Part shown: positions 23,542 through 34,402 of the stretch, piece by piece
Position numbering within the stretch: position 1 is the first letter of the stretch
Layout: the number at the start of each line of letters is the position of its first letter
DNA from: Nannochloris sp. 'desiccata'
Lineage: Eukaryota; Chlorophyta; Trebouxiophyceae; Chlorellales; Chlorellaceae
Assembly (NCBI GenBank): GCA_019044685.2
Contig: JAGTXX020000006.1
Coordinates: forward strand, 124,001 to 188,000
Reading direction: 5' to 3'
DNA length: 64,000 bases
The notes under the pieces: generated by a model
Told to the model about the DNA's origin: nothing
Database searches by the model: none
Seen by the model: only the letters and a program-made list of their open reading frames with translations
Translations under genes and position numbers: made by a program

Positions 23542-24183
23542 GAAAGTAAGAAAAAAGAGTATAGTATTGAAATATCTTAGTGATGTAATTGACAGATCCG
23601 GAGTTGAGTAAGGGCAGTGGTTGTAGAGGGGTTTGATAGATATTTACACGTGAGGTATTAGTACAAAACTTCATGAAAATCATCAAAAAAGGTTCGAACA
23701 CTTTTTTTCGAGCGTCGCTCAGTCGGAGGGGTTCAAAAACCATTGCTACCAGTTTTCTGTATCCAAAGTAGCCCTCAAAAAGGAAGTCCATTAAAAGCAA
23801 AGGTTATTATCAAGAATTATTTTCAAAGAGTATTTTGTTTAAAGAAATAGATCTCCATGGTAATGAAGTTCATAGTCTTGAAAAAAATAGAAAAAAACTG
23901 GGAACTCCAGAAGAACTCGATCAAAAAAAAAAAAAAGAGAGGCAAAATTATCTTATATTTTTCAGAACGAATAAAAGAGGGATAGAAAGATCAAAAATGT
24001 GAGATTCTTCTTTATATATCAAAGGAAAACAAAATGGGCTATTAATTAATTGTATTTAACACTCAAACATGAAATAGTACTCATCATCATCCACTATTTG
24101 GTTTATTTTTTGCCCCGGTTATTAAAGAGGACTTTCCAAAGTTATAGATATCATTTTTCTAATTGAACTGACTGAAGTTCTTT
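23542..24183. other. Intergenic between convergent genes
   Basis: AT-rich 3' sequence with several homopolymers (a 14-A run near 23925). A GGTTCGAA string near 23692 recalls a tRNA B box, but no cloverleaf can be built around it. No gene recognised. Confidence 0.45.
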
Positions 24184-26400
24184 CTAAGGACTTTCTTCAG
24201 TAAGAATTTCAGGAACAGGATCTAAATGCCCTGCTTTGCTGTACTGATCTCCTCCTTTAATACTTCTATTCAACAAGAAATCCACTTTTTCCACGGCACT
24301 GGGCGTCGTCCCTAGATGCTGAATACTCGCACCAAGAGCTCCATTCCCACCACTTCCAGCACGTTCAGGGCTTCCTAAAGAACCTAATGAACCGAATCGA
24401 TCGTCATACAGATCCAGTGAATCAGTGGACCCAGCATGAAGCATTCTCATAAATTGTCGGAAATTTAATCCATTCCGTAAAGAAGGGTCTGACCCATAAG
24501 TACCACCTCCATGCCCACTGCCACCAAGGCCGCCAGTAATAACAATATTACCAGTTTGATTACCATTATGGGTCGAATTATCACGAGAATTAACGCCATT
24601 GCTACCTCCATGCGACGACGCATTCTCACCGCCTTCCAGCTGTGTTGCTGTTGCTGTTGTTTCCCGACGGTGAGCTGCTTCGACCAAAGCTTGTCTCACC
24701 GCATGTTCAACTTCGGCAGGCGGTAACTTATGGCGTAATAACGCCACCATATCTTCAGTAGATACTAAACCATCTTTATCTGAATCTAAATCAGCAAAGG
24801 CACGACGAGCACAGCGGAACCAACGCTCTGTTTGATTTTCTTGAAGCGCTTTCCAATCCATTTGTGAAGCAGCAAGCTGAGATTTCGCCACGTGGCCAGT
24901 GTTCCCAGGGTCTAGTTGATCAAGTAAATTATCTACTTCCTCAGGAGTCAGTTTATATCCCATTTCAGAGAGTCCCTCGGCCAACACAGCACGATCAACG
25001 AGAGTTCGATCAACCAACCGCAAACGTTCATAGAGATACCCTAATGGAGAGGCAGAAGGGTGTGAAATAACAGGACGCGCATCAACACCTAATTCACATG
25101 CAGGCCCATCATTACCAGCTGCAGTATCTTCTTCGACAGTAGGCTGCTCAGCCAGCAACTCTTCCGCAATCATTTCCAAAATTGTTCTTTTAAATAAAGA
25201 CGCTTGAGAGAATCGTTGAATACGTTGCACGACAGCAAGGGATAAAGGACGACCTGAAGATCGTTCTTCAATACGGCCACGTAACCATGGGTGTTTTAAC
25301 GCTTCTTTGGCTGTAGGACGCTTTGTAGGATCTTTATTTAAAAGCATTTTAACAAAATCTTTGGCCTCGTCGCTGATACCATCCCAATGACTCCTGCTGA
25401 AATTCAATTCATCTGTTAATATAGATTTCCAGACTTTGGATAATGAAGGACTCATGGGATTCGTTCTATCGTCAAATGGAAAGCGACCAGTGAGTAATTG
25501 ATGTGCCATGACGCCTGCTGCCCAGACATCTGATGCGGGGAAGACTTCAGAGCGCAAAGTCTCTGGAGCCATAAACCAGGGAGTACCCTCCAAACCCAAA
25601 TCAGTACGAGGCAACTGCTTCTCATCGAAAAAGACAGCTAAACCGAAATCGACTGCCTTTAATGGAGCCCGTTCATCTTCAGAAGAAAGCAAAAAATTTC
25701 CCGGTTTGATATCTCTGTGTAGAATTTTATTTGCGTGGCATTGAGCCAATGTACGTAATGTAGCACGTAAGAATGATGCTACAGTGCGTTCAGAGTAATG
25801 CGCTGCGCCAATGCGGTGGTGTAATTCTCCTCCTCTGCAATACTCCATGATGAGATGGACGTGGGTGTCATCTTCATAGGCTTCCTCTAAAGATGCTACG
25901 TTGAGGAAGCCACGTAAGCGACGCATGACATCAACCTCACGTTTGATAGCGTTGACATGGTCATCGCGTTTCCGGTCGGAGAGTTTTGGATCTGATAAAA
26001 CCTTGGGAATGCTTTTCATGGCCCATTCTTGGCCGGTGTGGTGATCAACGACAAGAAAGACGATACCATTGCCACCACGGGCTAGCTCACGTTGTATTCT
26101 AAAGCGTTTATCTAGGTTGCGGGAGTAGCCAAAGGTAGGGGCTGCGCTGGGTTGAGGTGCAGCGTTTTGAGCTGCACGGTCTTCCGGAGCTTGGTTACCA
26201 TTACTAGATATGTCTGAAAAGGCGTTTCTGTCCAGGACTGTGCTGCTCGCCTGGACGTCCAAGCGTTTGTTAGTGTCCGCAGAAGAGTTTGAGGGGACTG
26301 GCTGTGCAGAAACAAGTGGTTTCTGACCGCTAAATGGCAGTGCTGACTTAATTGACTGCCACACAGAGGTGCCGCCGTGCACTTTGCCTTCAGTAGCCAT
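24184..26400 (-). CDS. Calcium-dependent protein kinase-like (CDPK)
   Basis: Single exon, 738 residues from the Met at 26400. A Ser/Thr kinase domain spans roughly residues 95-365 with AMKSIPK lysine, HRDIKPGNFLL catalytic loop, DFGLAVFF and a PWFMAPETLRSEVFPASDVWAAGV activation region typical of CDPKs. An autoinhibitory-like helix and degenerate EF-hands follow; the best is DSDKDGLVSTED. Unusual points: the glycine loop reads ELARGGNGIV, with Ala for the first Gly and Asn for the usual Phe. The other EF-hand loop, DPGNTGHVAKSQ, lacks the standard acidic ligands. The tail is long and Gly/Ser-rich. No N-terminal Gly2 for myristoylation. Likely a cytosolic or nuclear calcium-signalling kinase with reduced calcium sensitivity. 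Confidence 0.88.
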   Translation of the reverse strand: MATEGKVHGGTSVWQSIKSALPFSGQKPLVSAQPVPSNSSADTNKRLDVQASSTVLDRNAFSDISSNGNQAPEDRAAQNAAPQPSAAPTFGYSRNLDKRFRIQRELARGGNGIVFLVVDHHTGQEWAMKSIPKVLSDPKLSDRKRDDHVNAIKREVDVMRRLRGFLNVASLEEAYEDDTHVHLIMEYCRGGELHHRIGAAHYSERTVASFLRATLRTLAQCHANKILHRDIKPGNFLLSSEDERAPLKAVDFGLAVFFDEKQLPRTDLGLEGTPWFMAPETLRSEVFPASDVWAAGVMAHQLLTGRFPFDDRTNPMSPSLSKVWKSILTDELNFSRSHWDGISDEAKDFVKMLLNKDPTKRPTAKEALKHPWLRGRIEERSSGRPLSLAVVQRIQRFSQASLFKRTILEMIAEELLAEQPTVEEDTAAGNDGPACELGVDARPVISHPSASPLGYLYERLRLVDRTLVDRAVLAEGLSEMGYKLTPEEVDNLLDQLDPGNTGHVAKSQLAASQMDWKALQENQTERWFRCARRAFADLDSDKDGLVSTEDMVALLRHKLPPAEVEHAVRQALVEAAHRRETTATATQLEGGENASSHGGSNGVNSRDNSTHNGNQTGNIVITGGLGGSGHGGGTYGSDPSLRNGLNFRQFMRMLHAGSTDSLDLYDDRFGSLGSLGSPERAGSGGNGALGASIQHLGTTPSAVEKVDFLLNRSIKGGDQYSKAGHLDPVPEILTEESP

Positions 26401-26855
26401 AATTTTTGTCTGTCTCGTATTCAAGGTACAAGGAACTCACGGGCGGGCCGCCAATGTATTACGAAAGCTTCCAGAAACTGCCAGAAAAAGAATAAACTAC
26501 CCAGGATTTCTCTCGGGATTGCAACCTCCGACACGAAAGAATTGCTCCGAGCGACGAAAGCGAGGGTTTTAAAAATAAATTTTAAATGTTAATGAGACAC
26601 GGAGAGAATTTTCCAGCATTTATTCTTAGAAATCGCGGTGAACCTCTGACCATGTGATTGTTCATGTGACAAGAGCTCACAAAGGGCCCTCTCCAATCTT
26701 TGCGCCTAAATTTGATGCAACAGAGTCGAAGTCGAGGTGCCTCCTCATGCCATTCGTTAATGGTAAGGCTCCAGTTAGTTAATACTGCAAGAGCGGTTCG
26801 CGTGCCGCGGTCTCGACTGTTAATTTCCTTCTCCCGGATCACTTCAGTCAACAAC
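26401..26855. other. Divergent promoter region CDPK/MutY
   Basis: Separates two divergent start codons. No TATA box near either start and no conserved frame. Nothing further recognised. Confidence 0.4.
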
Positions 26856-28491
26856 ATGGAGAAAAAGCGCGAGGGCTCGGAGGCTGCAGGCTCTGCTAAG
26901 CGCACTAAATCAGAAAATGGAAAAGCATCAAAGCCATCACCATCCCCAAATAAGGAAGCTATCCCTGTCCCTGATCTTGAAGAGTGTGGATTTAATTTAG
27001 AGCAACTACCACAGGTTTGTTATTGTTTTTTCATTAATTTTAGCACACATTCCTCTATTTGGATACTTACTTTGTCACAAGTTCTGTCTATAGATGCGCT
27101 CAGCGCTGCTGTCTTGGTATGATGACAATCACAGAATCTTGCCCTGGCGCCGCAACCCTCACTCCCGCCTCTCCGCAGAACTCATTGAAAAGGCTGCTAA
27201 AGATGGCCAACTTCCTGCTCCAGTTGATTTACCCATTGATCGTTTCATCTACTACGTTTGGGTCTGTGAAATCATGTCACAACAAACGCAAGTTTCAAGA
27301 GCAGCAGAATACTTCCGGAAATGGGTCGCCAAGTGGCCAGACGTCATATCCCTCGCTGCAGCAAGCCAAGAAGAAGTGAATGAACTCTGGGCTGGTCTTG
27401 GGTATTACCGCCGTGCTAGATTTTTGTTAGATGGAGCCAAGTATATCGTTAACGACCTTGACGGGCACTTCCCGCAGACTGCTCAAGAATTAATGAAAAT
27501 TCCAGGCGTTGGGGCATATACCAGCAATGCTATTGCATCTATTGCATGTGGAGAACAGGTTGCAGTTGTTGATGGCAACGTAATTCGTGTCATGTCTAGG
27601 CTTAGACAGCTAGGAGGTGATCCTCGCTCCGCTGCAATGACAAAATTATTTGCAGACGTGGCACAGCAAGCATTAGATCCTGAGCGACCTGGTGATTTCA
27701 ATCAAGCTGTGATGGAATTAGGTGCTACCGTCTGCGTCCCCAATACACAGCCTTCCTGTAAAGTGTGCCCTATCAGAGACTGGTGTTCCGCCTACAAAGC
27801 GGAAAAAGAGGGTACCTGCTCGGTTACTGATTACCCTACAAAAGTTCAAAAGGCTGAGAAGAGGGAAGAAAGTGTCGCTGTGGCTGTGGTGAGAATCCTT
27901 TCTGAGGGTATGAAATTATCTGAAAAGGGGGCTGGAAAGTATTTATTAGTTAAAAGACCACCCGGGGGTTTGCTTGCGGGTTTGTGGGAATTCCCTTTAC
28001 AGCCTGTAGAGGCAGACACTAGCTCTTCTAGACGCCAAGAAGTAATGGATGATTTCTTAACTGGGGTATTGGGTGAAGAAATCCTGGCTGAGAAGTTACC
28101 CACTGGGTCTGTTTCTGATGTTAAAAAAGATGCATTGGGTGAAACTACTGCTGCTGCTGCTGCTCCCTCTGCTTCTGCCTTGCGTGTAGTCGAGCGTAAA
28201 TCTGTTGGTGAGGTTGTTCATGTCTTTTCTCACATCCGTATGACTATGCACGTTGAGGCAGTCACTCTCCAGGGGGCTGTTCCCGAGGCAGTAGTGCAAC
28301 CAGATGACGGCAATGCCAAGAATGCTGCAGAGGTACAGTGGCTGAGTGAAGAAGACTTGGGGGCAAAAGGGCTATCTAGTGGGGTGAAGAAGGTGTTTAA
28401 ACTGTTTACTCAGAATAGAGAGAAAGCGAAACAGTCCAAAGCGCAGTCTATTGCAAGGTTTTTCAAGCCTGCCAGCGGTGGTGCTAAATAG
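26856..28491 (+). CDS. MUTYH: Adenine DNA glycosylase MutY/MUTYH
   Basis: Removes adenine mispaired with 8-oxoguanine. Two exons (26856-27014, 27094-28491; 79-nt intron) encode 518 residues. After a Lys/Ser-rich nuclear-type N-terminus come RILPWRRNPH, EIMSQQTQV with the catalytic Glu (about residue 111), the helix-hairpin-helix IPGVGAYTSNAIASIA, and catalytic Asp in VVDGNVIRVMSR. The [4Fe-4S] ligands are spaced C-x6-C-x2-C-x5-C in CVPNTQPSCKVCPIRDWC. A C-terminal NUDIX-like domain that reads 8-oxoG is present (LWEFPLQ, HVFSHIRMTMHVEAV). The extreme C-terminus, AQSIARFFKPA, resembles a degenerate PCNA-interacting peptide, which would fit replication-coupled repair but lacks the leading Gln at the canonical position. 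Confidence 0.96.
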
Positions 28492-28864
28492 GTAGCACCC
28501 GTCCTCTAAATTATTATTTTTAAATTCCTTTTATTCCTTTTCCCTCTGCTTTGAGAGGAGTTGCTGTTTTGTTTTAGCAATGATATTGATTGTAAGTTTC
28601 AAGGATGTTCACAATGTAGCAAAGACCTGGTTAATTTAAGTATAGATGCCTTGGTGCAGGTACAATTTCGAAACCGCCGGCAGTACAAGGAGCGACGACT
28701 TGAAAAAAGAATGAATACATATCGACGTGTAGGGCAATGCATTTTAATTTTAGACTATAATACACACTTATTCAATAGTAATATAAATTTTCCCTCCATA
28801 AACTTGTTATTATCTCTACGAGCGCATTGATCACGAGCACATTCGAGAAACGTTAAAAAACGCG
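28492..28864. other. Intergenic
   Basis: AT-rich spacer between two co-directional genes. A frame of 89 codons runs through it but has no homology I recognise and biased low-complexity composition, so it is treated as non-coding. Confidence 0.4.
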
Positions 28865-30521
28865 ATGAAACGTTGGAGCTGGCTAAGTCTAATAATAGCA
28901 CTCTTTGCAGTAGCTGTTGCAATTAGACAACACAATGGAGACAGCGGGATTGCACAGTTTAAGGGATTTGCCGCTCATCCTTCTCTCTTTGCAATCATTG
29001 ATCGCTCTCGAGCGGCATTAGTGAAGGCTGGCTTGGTTCGAGGCTACGATGCCTGCTCTTGTGGGGTGAGCTCTAATTGTTCTCCACACTGAACCTGTTA
29101 ATAAACCTGTATCCTTGAAAATTCTACCGTTTATTCGACCAACAAAGCTAATTTACTCCCTATTTTTTTCCCTTCGTTTTTAGAATGTTGTCGACCCACT
29201 GTCCACAGGAGCTGCTTGTCAACTTGAAGGCAGCATTATCCCCGATTGTTGCTGCAGTTACCCTGCTGTGGAACGTGTGAATCGCGACGCCATGCAACCT
29301 CTGCTAGAAGAGCTCGTCAAAACTCCATTTTTCAGATATTTCAAAACTGATTTGTTTTGTGAATGTCCTCTGTGGCCTGACGACGGAATGTGCTCTTTGA
29401 AAGATTGCTCAGTTTGTGAATGCGAAGCTGAGGAGGTGCCACAGCCATGGCGTGATGCCGAGAAAGCATTTGAGGATGGCGATGGGATCGAAACACATGA
29501 ATCTTGTGCTAGTATCCAACATGAGTCTGACCTTGATCGAACCATTCAACCTTCGATCAAAGCAAAATTGAAAAGTGTTCGTGACTGGAAGGGATATAAA
29601 AACCCCTGGATGCCTGATGATAACGGTGTTGAATACTCGTATATCAATTTAGTAAGGAATCAAGAACGGTATACTGGATATAAAGGTGAACACGCGAATC
29701 GCGTTTGGGGTGCCATTTACGAACAACCTTGTTTCAATGATGTGATCAATGCCTCTGCTGACGTTCCAGCAGAGCGCCGAGTTTTTTATAAGTTGATTTC
29801 CGGTATGCATTCCTCAATCACTGCGCATATCGCTGGCGATTACTTGATTGACGCTGAAAAAGGAATTTGGGGTCCTAACTTGGAAATGTTCAAATGGCGG
29901 TTGGGCAATCCCAAAGTACGCATGTATGTTGAAAATCTGTATTTCTCATATTTGTTTGTACTTCGTGCTGCTTTGAAAGCTGGACCTATCTTACGTCAGA
30001 CCCATTTCGACACTGGATCACCCAAAGAAGACGCGAGAACAGCAGAACTGATGAGATCTTTAGTTGACAACCAAGCGCTCAAGCACACCTGCCCAATCCC
30101 CTTTGACGAAGGCAGACTTTGGAAAGATGAAGGCGCAGAAGAGCTTCGTGCACAATTACAGACTGCATTCCATAACATTACACGTATTATGGATTGTGTA
30201 GGGTGTGAAAAATGCAAAATGTGGGGTAAATTGCAACTTTTGGGAATTGCAACTTCTTTGAAAATTCTTTTCTCTTCAGAAGACTGTTCAGGAGGCCTGA
30301 CAGCAGAAGCAGGATTGAATAGTGGAAATGGACAACCACCGTTAATTTTAGAACGCAACGAAGTGATTGCATTGGTCAATTTGCTTGAAAGGTTGTCGAC
30401 TGGAGTTGAGGTAGTCCGAAGTTTGTCATTGCAGTTGGCTGATGGCAAGAAACATCCTCAGGGGCTTGGTGCAATTCAAGAATTGATGCAAGAAAAGTTA
30501 GTCACAGGGTTGAAACAATAA
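28865..30521 (+). CDS. ERO1: Endoplasmic reticulum oxidoreductin ERO1
   Basis: FAD sulfhydryl oxidase that reoxidises protein disulfide isomerase in the ER lumen. Two exons (28865-29065, 29184-30521; 118-nt intron) give 512 residues. The N-terminus is a signal anchor (WSWLSLIIALFAVAVAI). Diagnostic features are CSCGNVVDPL across the splice junction, DLFCECPLWPDDGMCSLKDCSVCEC with the shuttle cysteine pair, and the FAD-binding helices around EHANRVWGAIYEQPCF and FYKLISGMHSSITAHIAGDYL. The active-site CxxCxxC occurs in DCVGCEKCKMWGKLQLLG (about residue 405). All catalytic cysteines are present, so the enzyme should be active. Confidence 0.96.
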
Positions 30522-30761
30522 CTACAATACGATTATAGTGATACATCTTTTTTCTTATGATAATATATAGAATACTATGTATGAATTTGATTACTCTATA
30601 GTTTTTTTTTTTGTTCTTCCTTTCTTCTCGTTTCTTTTCTCCACCGCCTTCCTGTGGATGGATGTGATCCCCCCTTTGCCCTTCTAAACATCTCTCCCTT
30701 CACAAAATACTGGTAAAACAAAAGCAAAAGATTAAATAAATCTATCCAGGACGCATATTGA

Positions 30762-31754
30762 TCAATTGATAGGTGGTTGTTCAGAAAACCAGTGCGTTGC
30801 TATAAATTTTTCTCCACGCAGAACAGGAGCGGCTTCGTGGAGTGCGGCCAGATCTTCCTTGCCGTTTGGCAATGCTGACCAGAACAGCAGGACATGACCT
30901 TGACGAGGCTGAACAGAGAATCCGCTATAATAAGAAGCTTCTGAAGATGAGCTTTTAAGATATTTTACCCCGTTTGTTTCTAAGTTTTTAGTTTTTTTTA
31001 AGAAAGATGAAGCGTTTGGAAAGTGGGTCTGGCCACCAGCATTTTTTGAAAGAGTGCTATTCAGATAAATAATAGCCGTAGCAGCACGTTGCAAGATGCC
31101 ATTATCTTTTTCGGTGTCGTTATCACGGTGTAAAGCGTAAGATTCTCCTTCAGAATACTTGACTACTTGCAGAGCTTCAGTGAGGCGCAGCTCGTTGCGC
31201 CCGAGAGTTGCTGCAATGCTAGAAACTAAAGACTGTAGCCTGGCTTGTACATTTATTGCTGCAGGGTGGTGTCGAAGAGGACCAGTGAAAAATACAGAGG
31301 AAGAGCTACGGTCCGAGGTGAGACCTTCGCCACAGACTCTAGAAGGGTTCAGAAAAGGAGAAGCAAGCTCGATGAGCGCCTGCACAGGAAACGAAAAGTT
31401 TTTAAAATAGTCTTTCTCTACTCTGATTTTATTGCGTGTTTTAGCGTGCATGTTATAATTTAAATGCACATGTTGTACCTGGCATTCATGGGGCTTTAGG
31501 AAATTGGGAATAAGCAGAGCCAGCGGCCGAAGGGATATGAGGGAAGCTCGATAATAAACTACTGGAGTCCGTTTTGCGTATAAAGCTGAAAAGCTTCCAT
31601 CCAGCTTGCGAGGTCCAAAGTCTTTCTTCTGAGATGGTTGAGAAGAAGAAGAGGAAGAGGGGGACGAAGAGAGGAGATGCTGAGGGGAGGAAGAGGAAGC
31701 AGGCGAAGGCTGTTTGCCGTAGCAAGCAAAAAACTTGGTCAACTCATTACCCAT
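30762..31754 (-). CDS. Prolyl-4-hydroxylase-like 2OG-Fe(II) dioxygenase
   Basis: Oxidises peptidyl substrates with Fe(II) and 2-oxoglutarate. The frame is open throughout, but residues between HEC and ALIELA do not fit the family. A 99-nt intron (31380-31478, donor GTACAACA, acceptor TGTGCAG) sits exactly there, keeps the frame, and gives 297 residues in two exons. The double-stranded beta-helix core shows QVVKYSEGESYALHRDND (metal His and Asp), RAATAIIYLN, GGQTHFPN, and HEAAPVLRGEKFIATHWF with the distal metal His and the 2-oxoglutarate Lys. There is no signal peptide; the N-terminus is a Ser-rich linker. Substrate unknown; plant and algal relatives hydroxylate Hyp-rich glycoproteins, but those enter the ER, which this copy does not obviously do. 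Confidence 0.85.
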   Translation of the reverse strand: MGNELTKFFACYGKQPSPASSSSPQHLLSSSPSSSSSSQPSQKKDFGPRKLDGSFSALYAKRTPVVYYRASLISLRPLALLIPNFLKPHECQVQHVHLNYNMHAKTRNKIRVEKDYFKNFSFPVQALIELASPFLNPSRVCGEGLTSDRSSSSVFFTGPLRHHPAAINVQARLQSLVSSIAATLGRNELRLTEALQVVKYSEGESYALHRDNDTEKDNGILQRAATAIIYLNSTLSKNAGGQTHFPNASSFLKKTKNLETNGVKYLKSSSSEASYYSGFSVQPRQGHVLLFWSALPNGKEDLAALHEAAPVLRGEKFIATHWFSEQPPIN

Positions 31755-32017
31755 AGCTAGCTCTATACTTGCAGCTATTTTTTAGAATTATTTAAATAAA
31801 CAAAATAGAAGAAAGACTGAGATTGAGGCAAAGCAAGCTTTTGGGAATATGGGAAAGAATGAAAAATTTGGTTGACTTCGCATCAGCTCCTCCTCGCATT
31901 TTTAGAAAACAAAATAGCGTTTATAAGCATATATGCGCCTTGGATTTCTGTATCATACATCCCAAGCTATTACAATTCTTGCCCTGACATTTCTACACCC
32001 CTGCTTTCGCTTCAATT

Positions 32018-32536
32018 ATGTCTTGGGCTCTTTTAGCAGCGGCTGCGGCCGGTTTGAATGCAGGCTCTGGCCTTCATTGTGTTTTGATGGACGCACAACC
32101 TTCTCCCGTCAATGAACCTGCATTGTACGAGGCAAATTGGCACGTGCAACGTACCCAAGCTGCCTCCAAGGTAAATTTATCATCTACCTTGGCAATCGCA
32201 GCAGCGCTCGGCTCAATCGGCGCCTACACCACCGCACCAGCAAACGCTGCAGATCCTGGATTCATTACGTGTGCTCTGGTATGTTCAACTATCCCTATAT
32301 ATAATGCGTTGATCATGTCGCCTACTGCTTCAGTCGTATCATCAAAGGTAATGGACACAGGCGCTGTCTCCCCTTCTGAGAGAGCGTCCTGGCTGGCTTC
32401 ATTTCAAAGAAAGAGCTGGATTTCTGCTGGTTTGTCCTTAACAGGGTTTGGGTGCACTTTGTTAATGTTGATGAGTGGCAGTGGAACAGAAGAAGGCGTG
32501 CGCGGAAATCCTACTGCCAATCCTATACGTTTCTAG
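32018..32536 (+). CDS. DUF1772-like four-helix membrane protein
   Basis: Single exon, 172 residues. Four hydrophobic segments are visible: LLAAAAAGLNAGSGLHCVLM, STLAIAAALGSIGAYTTA, FITCALVCSTIPIYNALIM and WISAGLSLTGFGCTLLML. The spacing and residues such as NWHVQRTQAASK after the first helix and the ERASWLASFQRKSWISAG segment before the last resemble the DUF1772 / anthrone-oxygenase-like family of small membrane proteins. No catalytic motif can be claimed. No cleavable presequence is obvious, so the membrane it sits in is unknown. Head-to-head with the dioxygenase gene, 264 bp apart. Confidence 0.55.
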   Translation: MSWALLAAAAAGLNAGSGLHCVLMDAQPSPVNEPALYEANWHVQRTQAASKVNLSSTLAIAAALGSIGAYTTAPANAADPGFITCALVCSTIPIYNALIMSPTASVVSSKVMDTGAVSPSERASWLASFQRKSWISAGLSLTGFGCTLLMLMSGSGTEEGVRGNPTANPIRF

Positions 32537-32650
32537 GAAAATGTATAATCCCGTGTTGCATCGTTGTTATGTTGAAAATACCCACATCTGTGCTCGTTCT
32601 TTAACAAAGAACTCAAAATTACACCGCTGTTTAATTTCTACAAGAATAAT

Positions 32651-33986
32651 CTAAAAAGGCATGGTATTTACTTGTTGCTGGGCAGCTTCCAATTGATCAT
32701 ATGGCATTAATTTCAAAAATTCTTTCAATTTCAGGCCTGCTGCGGCTGCACTCTGCTGAGAATATGCAAACATCTCTTTTTGACCACTGCCCCCCCTATT
32801 TCCAATATTCCCACCTACACTGTCAAAGTAGATTTGATAATCTATGCCTTTGACGTATTCGTACACATCACGAGCAATTTCATCTGCTGCAGTGGCTGCC
32901 CGAGAATCAGGAAGAGCTGCAGGTAGTTGAAAGAAAATGAACACATCAAATAGTTAGTAAAGACCGGGGGGGGGGGGTTGTGTGGTAAAGGGAGGAGGAG
33001 ATAGAGAGCTCGATGAGCAAAGGACAGAAATATCGAAATAGAAAAGAAAGAAAGATAGACTTCTGCTACTTACATGCTGCTGCCTTTCTCAAATTATCTT
33101 GGACATTGTTCGGCGGTCCTTCTATTCTCTCGAGCACTCTCCTCAACTGCTCATAATCACCACCAGGAATGATCTTCTCAGCCTCTACCAACAGCTCTTG
33201 CACTCTTAGAAGAGGTAGAAGGTAGAAAAATAGCGGTTTTGAAGGGGCTGGTTGTAATTTTTCAGTTGGAACAAGGGCAAAGGCACCCAAAGCAAGACTG
33301 GCACCGATGCCGATGAGGAGGCGTCGTTGTACTACACCTGCTTCGATGTCAGATTCGCTGCCAGTAGAGCCTGCTGCTTCACTAGGACCGCCACCAGTAA
33401 AGAAATCTACGTCAGATTCACTAAGCCAATTACGGGATTTGGAGTCTGAAAGAGAAAAATAAAGGAGTAGAAATATTATATATATTTTTTTCATTCCAAA
33501 GGATGGCTGTGACAGAAAAAAAACTCTAATTTGTTAACAATGCGAAATGCAATTTAGCTTTCTTACCAACAAATGCTAGGGTTTCTCTGCGAAGATCTCC
33601 GCTGTCAATTCTCTTCGAAGCGCGTTGCGAAGCTTCTTCCTCCTCTCCTGAAGGAGCGGAGGCATCACTCTTAGCGGCTGCCAACTCTTTCTTAAGCCTT
33701 TGTGCCTGCAATATTTTAGGTAGAGATTTTTAAGTTACGCGGTATGAAAAGGCTACGTACATCAGCTGTGTGCGTGTGCTTTGCACTCGTAAATGAAAAA
33801 AAAATACCACGCACGGACCTCTTCTTCAGCAATTTTTAAACGAGCAATGAGGTCTTCATTGATAGGTGATGGGGACTGGCCTTGGGATCCATCACGGCAA
33901 ATCAATCTAGATGATCTGGAACGTCTGTTTTCAGCAACAGCAGCGTGCACACAAGGTGCAACCGAAGAAAATGCTGCGACAAGCAT
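32651..33986 (-). CDS. Plastid coiled-coil membrane-associated protein
   Basis: Four exons (33819-33986, 33567-33705, 33074-33445, 32651-32916) join in frame to 314 residues; this gene cannot be seen as a single frame. The N-terminus MLVAAFSSVAPCVHAAVAENRRSRSSRL looks like a plastid transit peptide. A coiled coil follows (NEDLIARLKIAEEEAQRLKKELAAAK). After an Arg pair comes a hydrophobic stretch LLIGIGASLALGAFALVP, a thylakoid-type or anchor segment. The C-terminal helical domain PLFFYLLPLLRVQELLVEAEKII ... DVYEYVKGIDYQIYFDS ... LKLMPYDQLEAAQQQV has the feel of a conserved green-lineage plastid protein, but I cannot name it. A 12-G run (32966-32977) lies in the last intron. Start codon is 417 bp from the divergent lipase start. 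Confidence 0.6.
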
Positions 33987-34402
33987 GTCCACCCACTTGG
34001 TTTGAAGGTCAATTTAAGCCCACTCGCGCGAGCTAAGATGGTGATCAGGTAGTAATGAATTCAGACAATAGAAAATATTTGCAAGGGCTGTCTGAGAAAT
34101 TGGTTCATATCTTGTCAAGCTCAAATATTTTTCTTTTCATTCCCTTCAAGGCTTTATCACGATTTCAGAACGCGAATCCTGCCCACGTGATGAAAGTATA
34201 CTTCTTTATTAAATATTTCAAATATCTCAAACGCAGCAAAGGGGGCAGAAGCGCACCTCGTGCTCAGATATCTCAACTCCAAATTTCAAACTATTGTTGT
34301 CCGAGTTTAATATTTCTATCGCTTCTGGTTCATCTGCGTCTTAAAAAGCCATCTAAAAAGCCGCATGGCTTACCTAGACGCATAATATCATCTGGCAACA
34401 AG

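Noticed and set aside
23680..23760. GGTTCGAA string as a tRNA B box
   Set aside because: No acceptor, D or T stem can be formed around it on either strand.
28561..28830. 89-codon frame between MutY and ERO1
   Set aside because: No recognisable homology, AT-rich low-complexity translation, and no Met context; likely non-coding.
30762..31754. Dioxygenase read as one 330-residue frame
   Set aside because: Residues 93-125 do not fit the family and are bounded by good splice signals in frame, so a 99-nt retained intron explains them better.
34055..34402. N-terminal extension of the lipase from an upstream ATG
   Set aside because: It would leave only 68 bp to the divergent gene, and the translated stretch is not protein-like; the membrane-anchor Met at 34403 is a better start.
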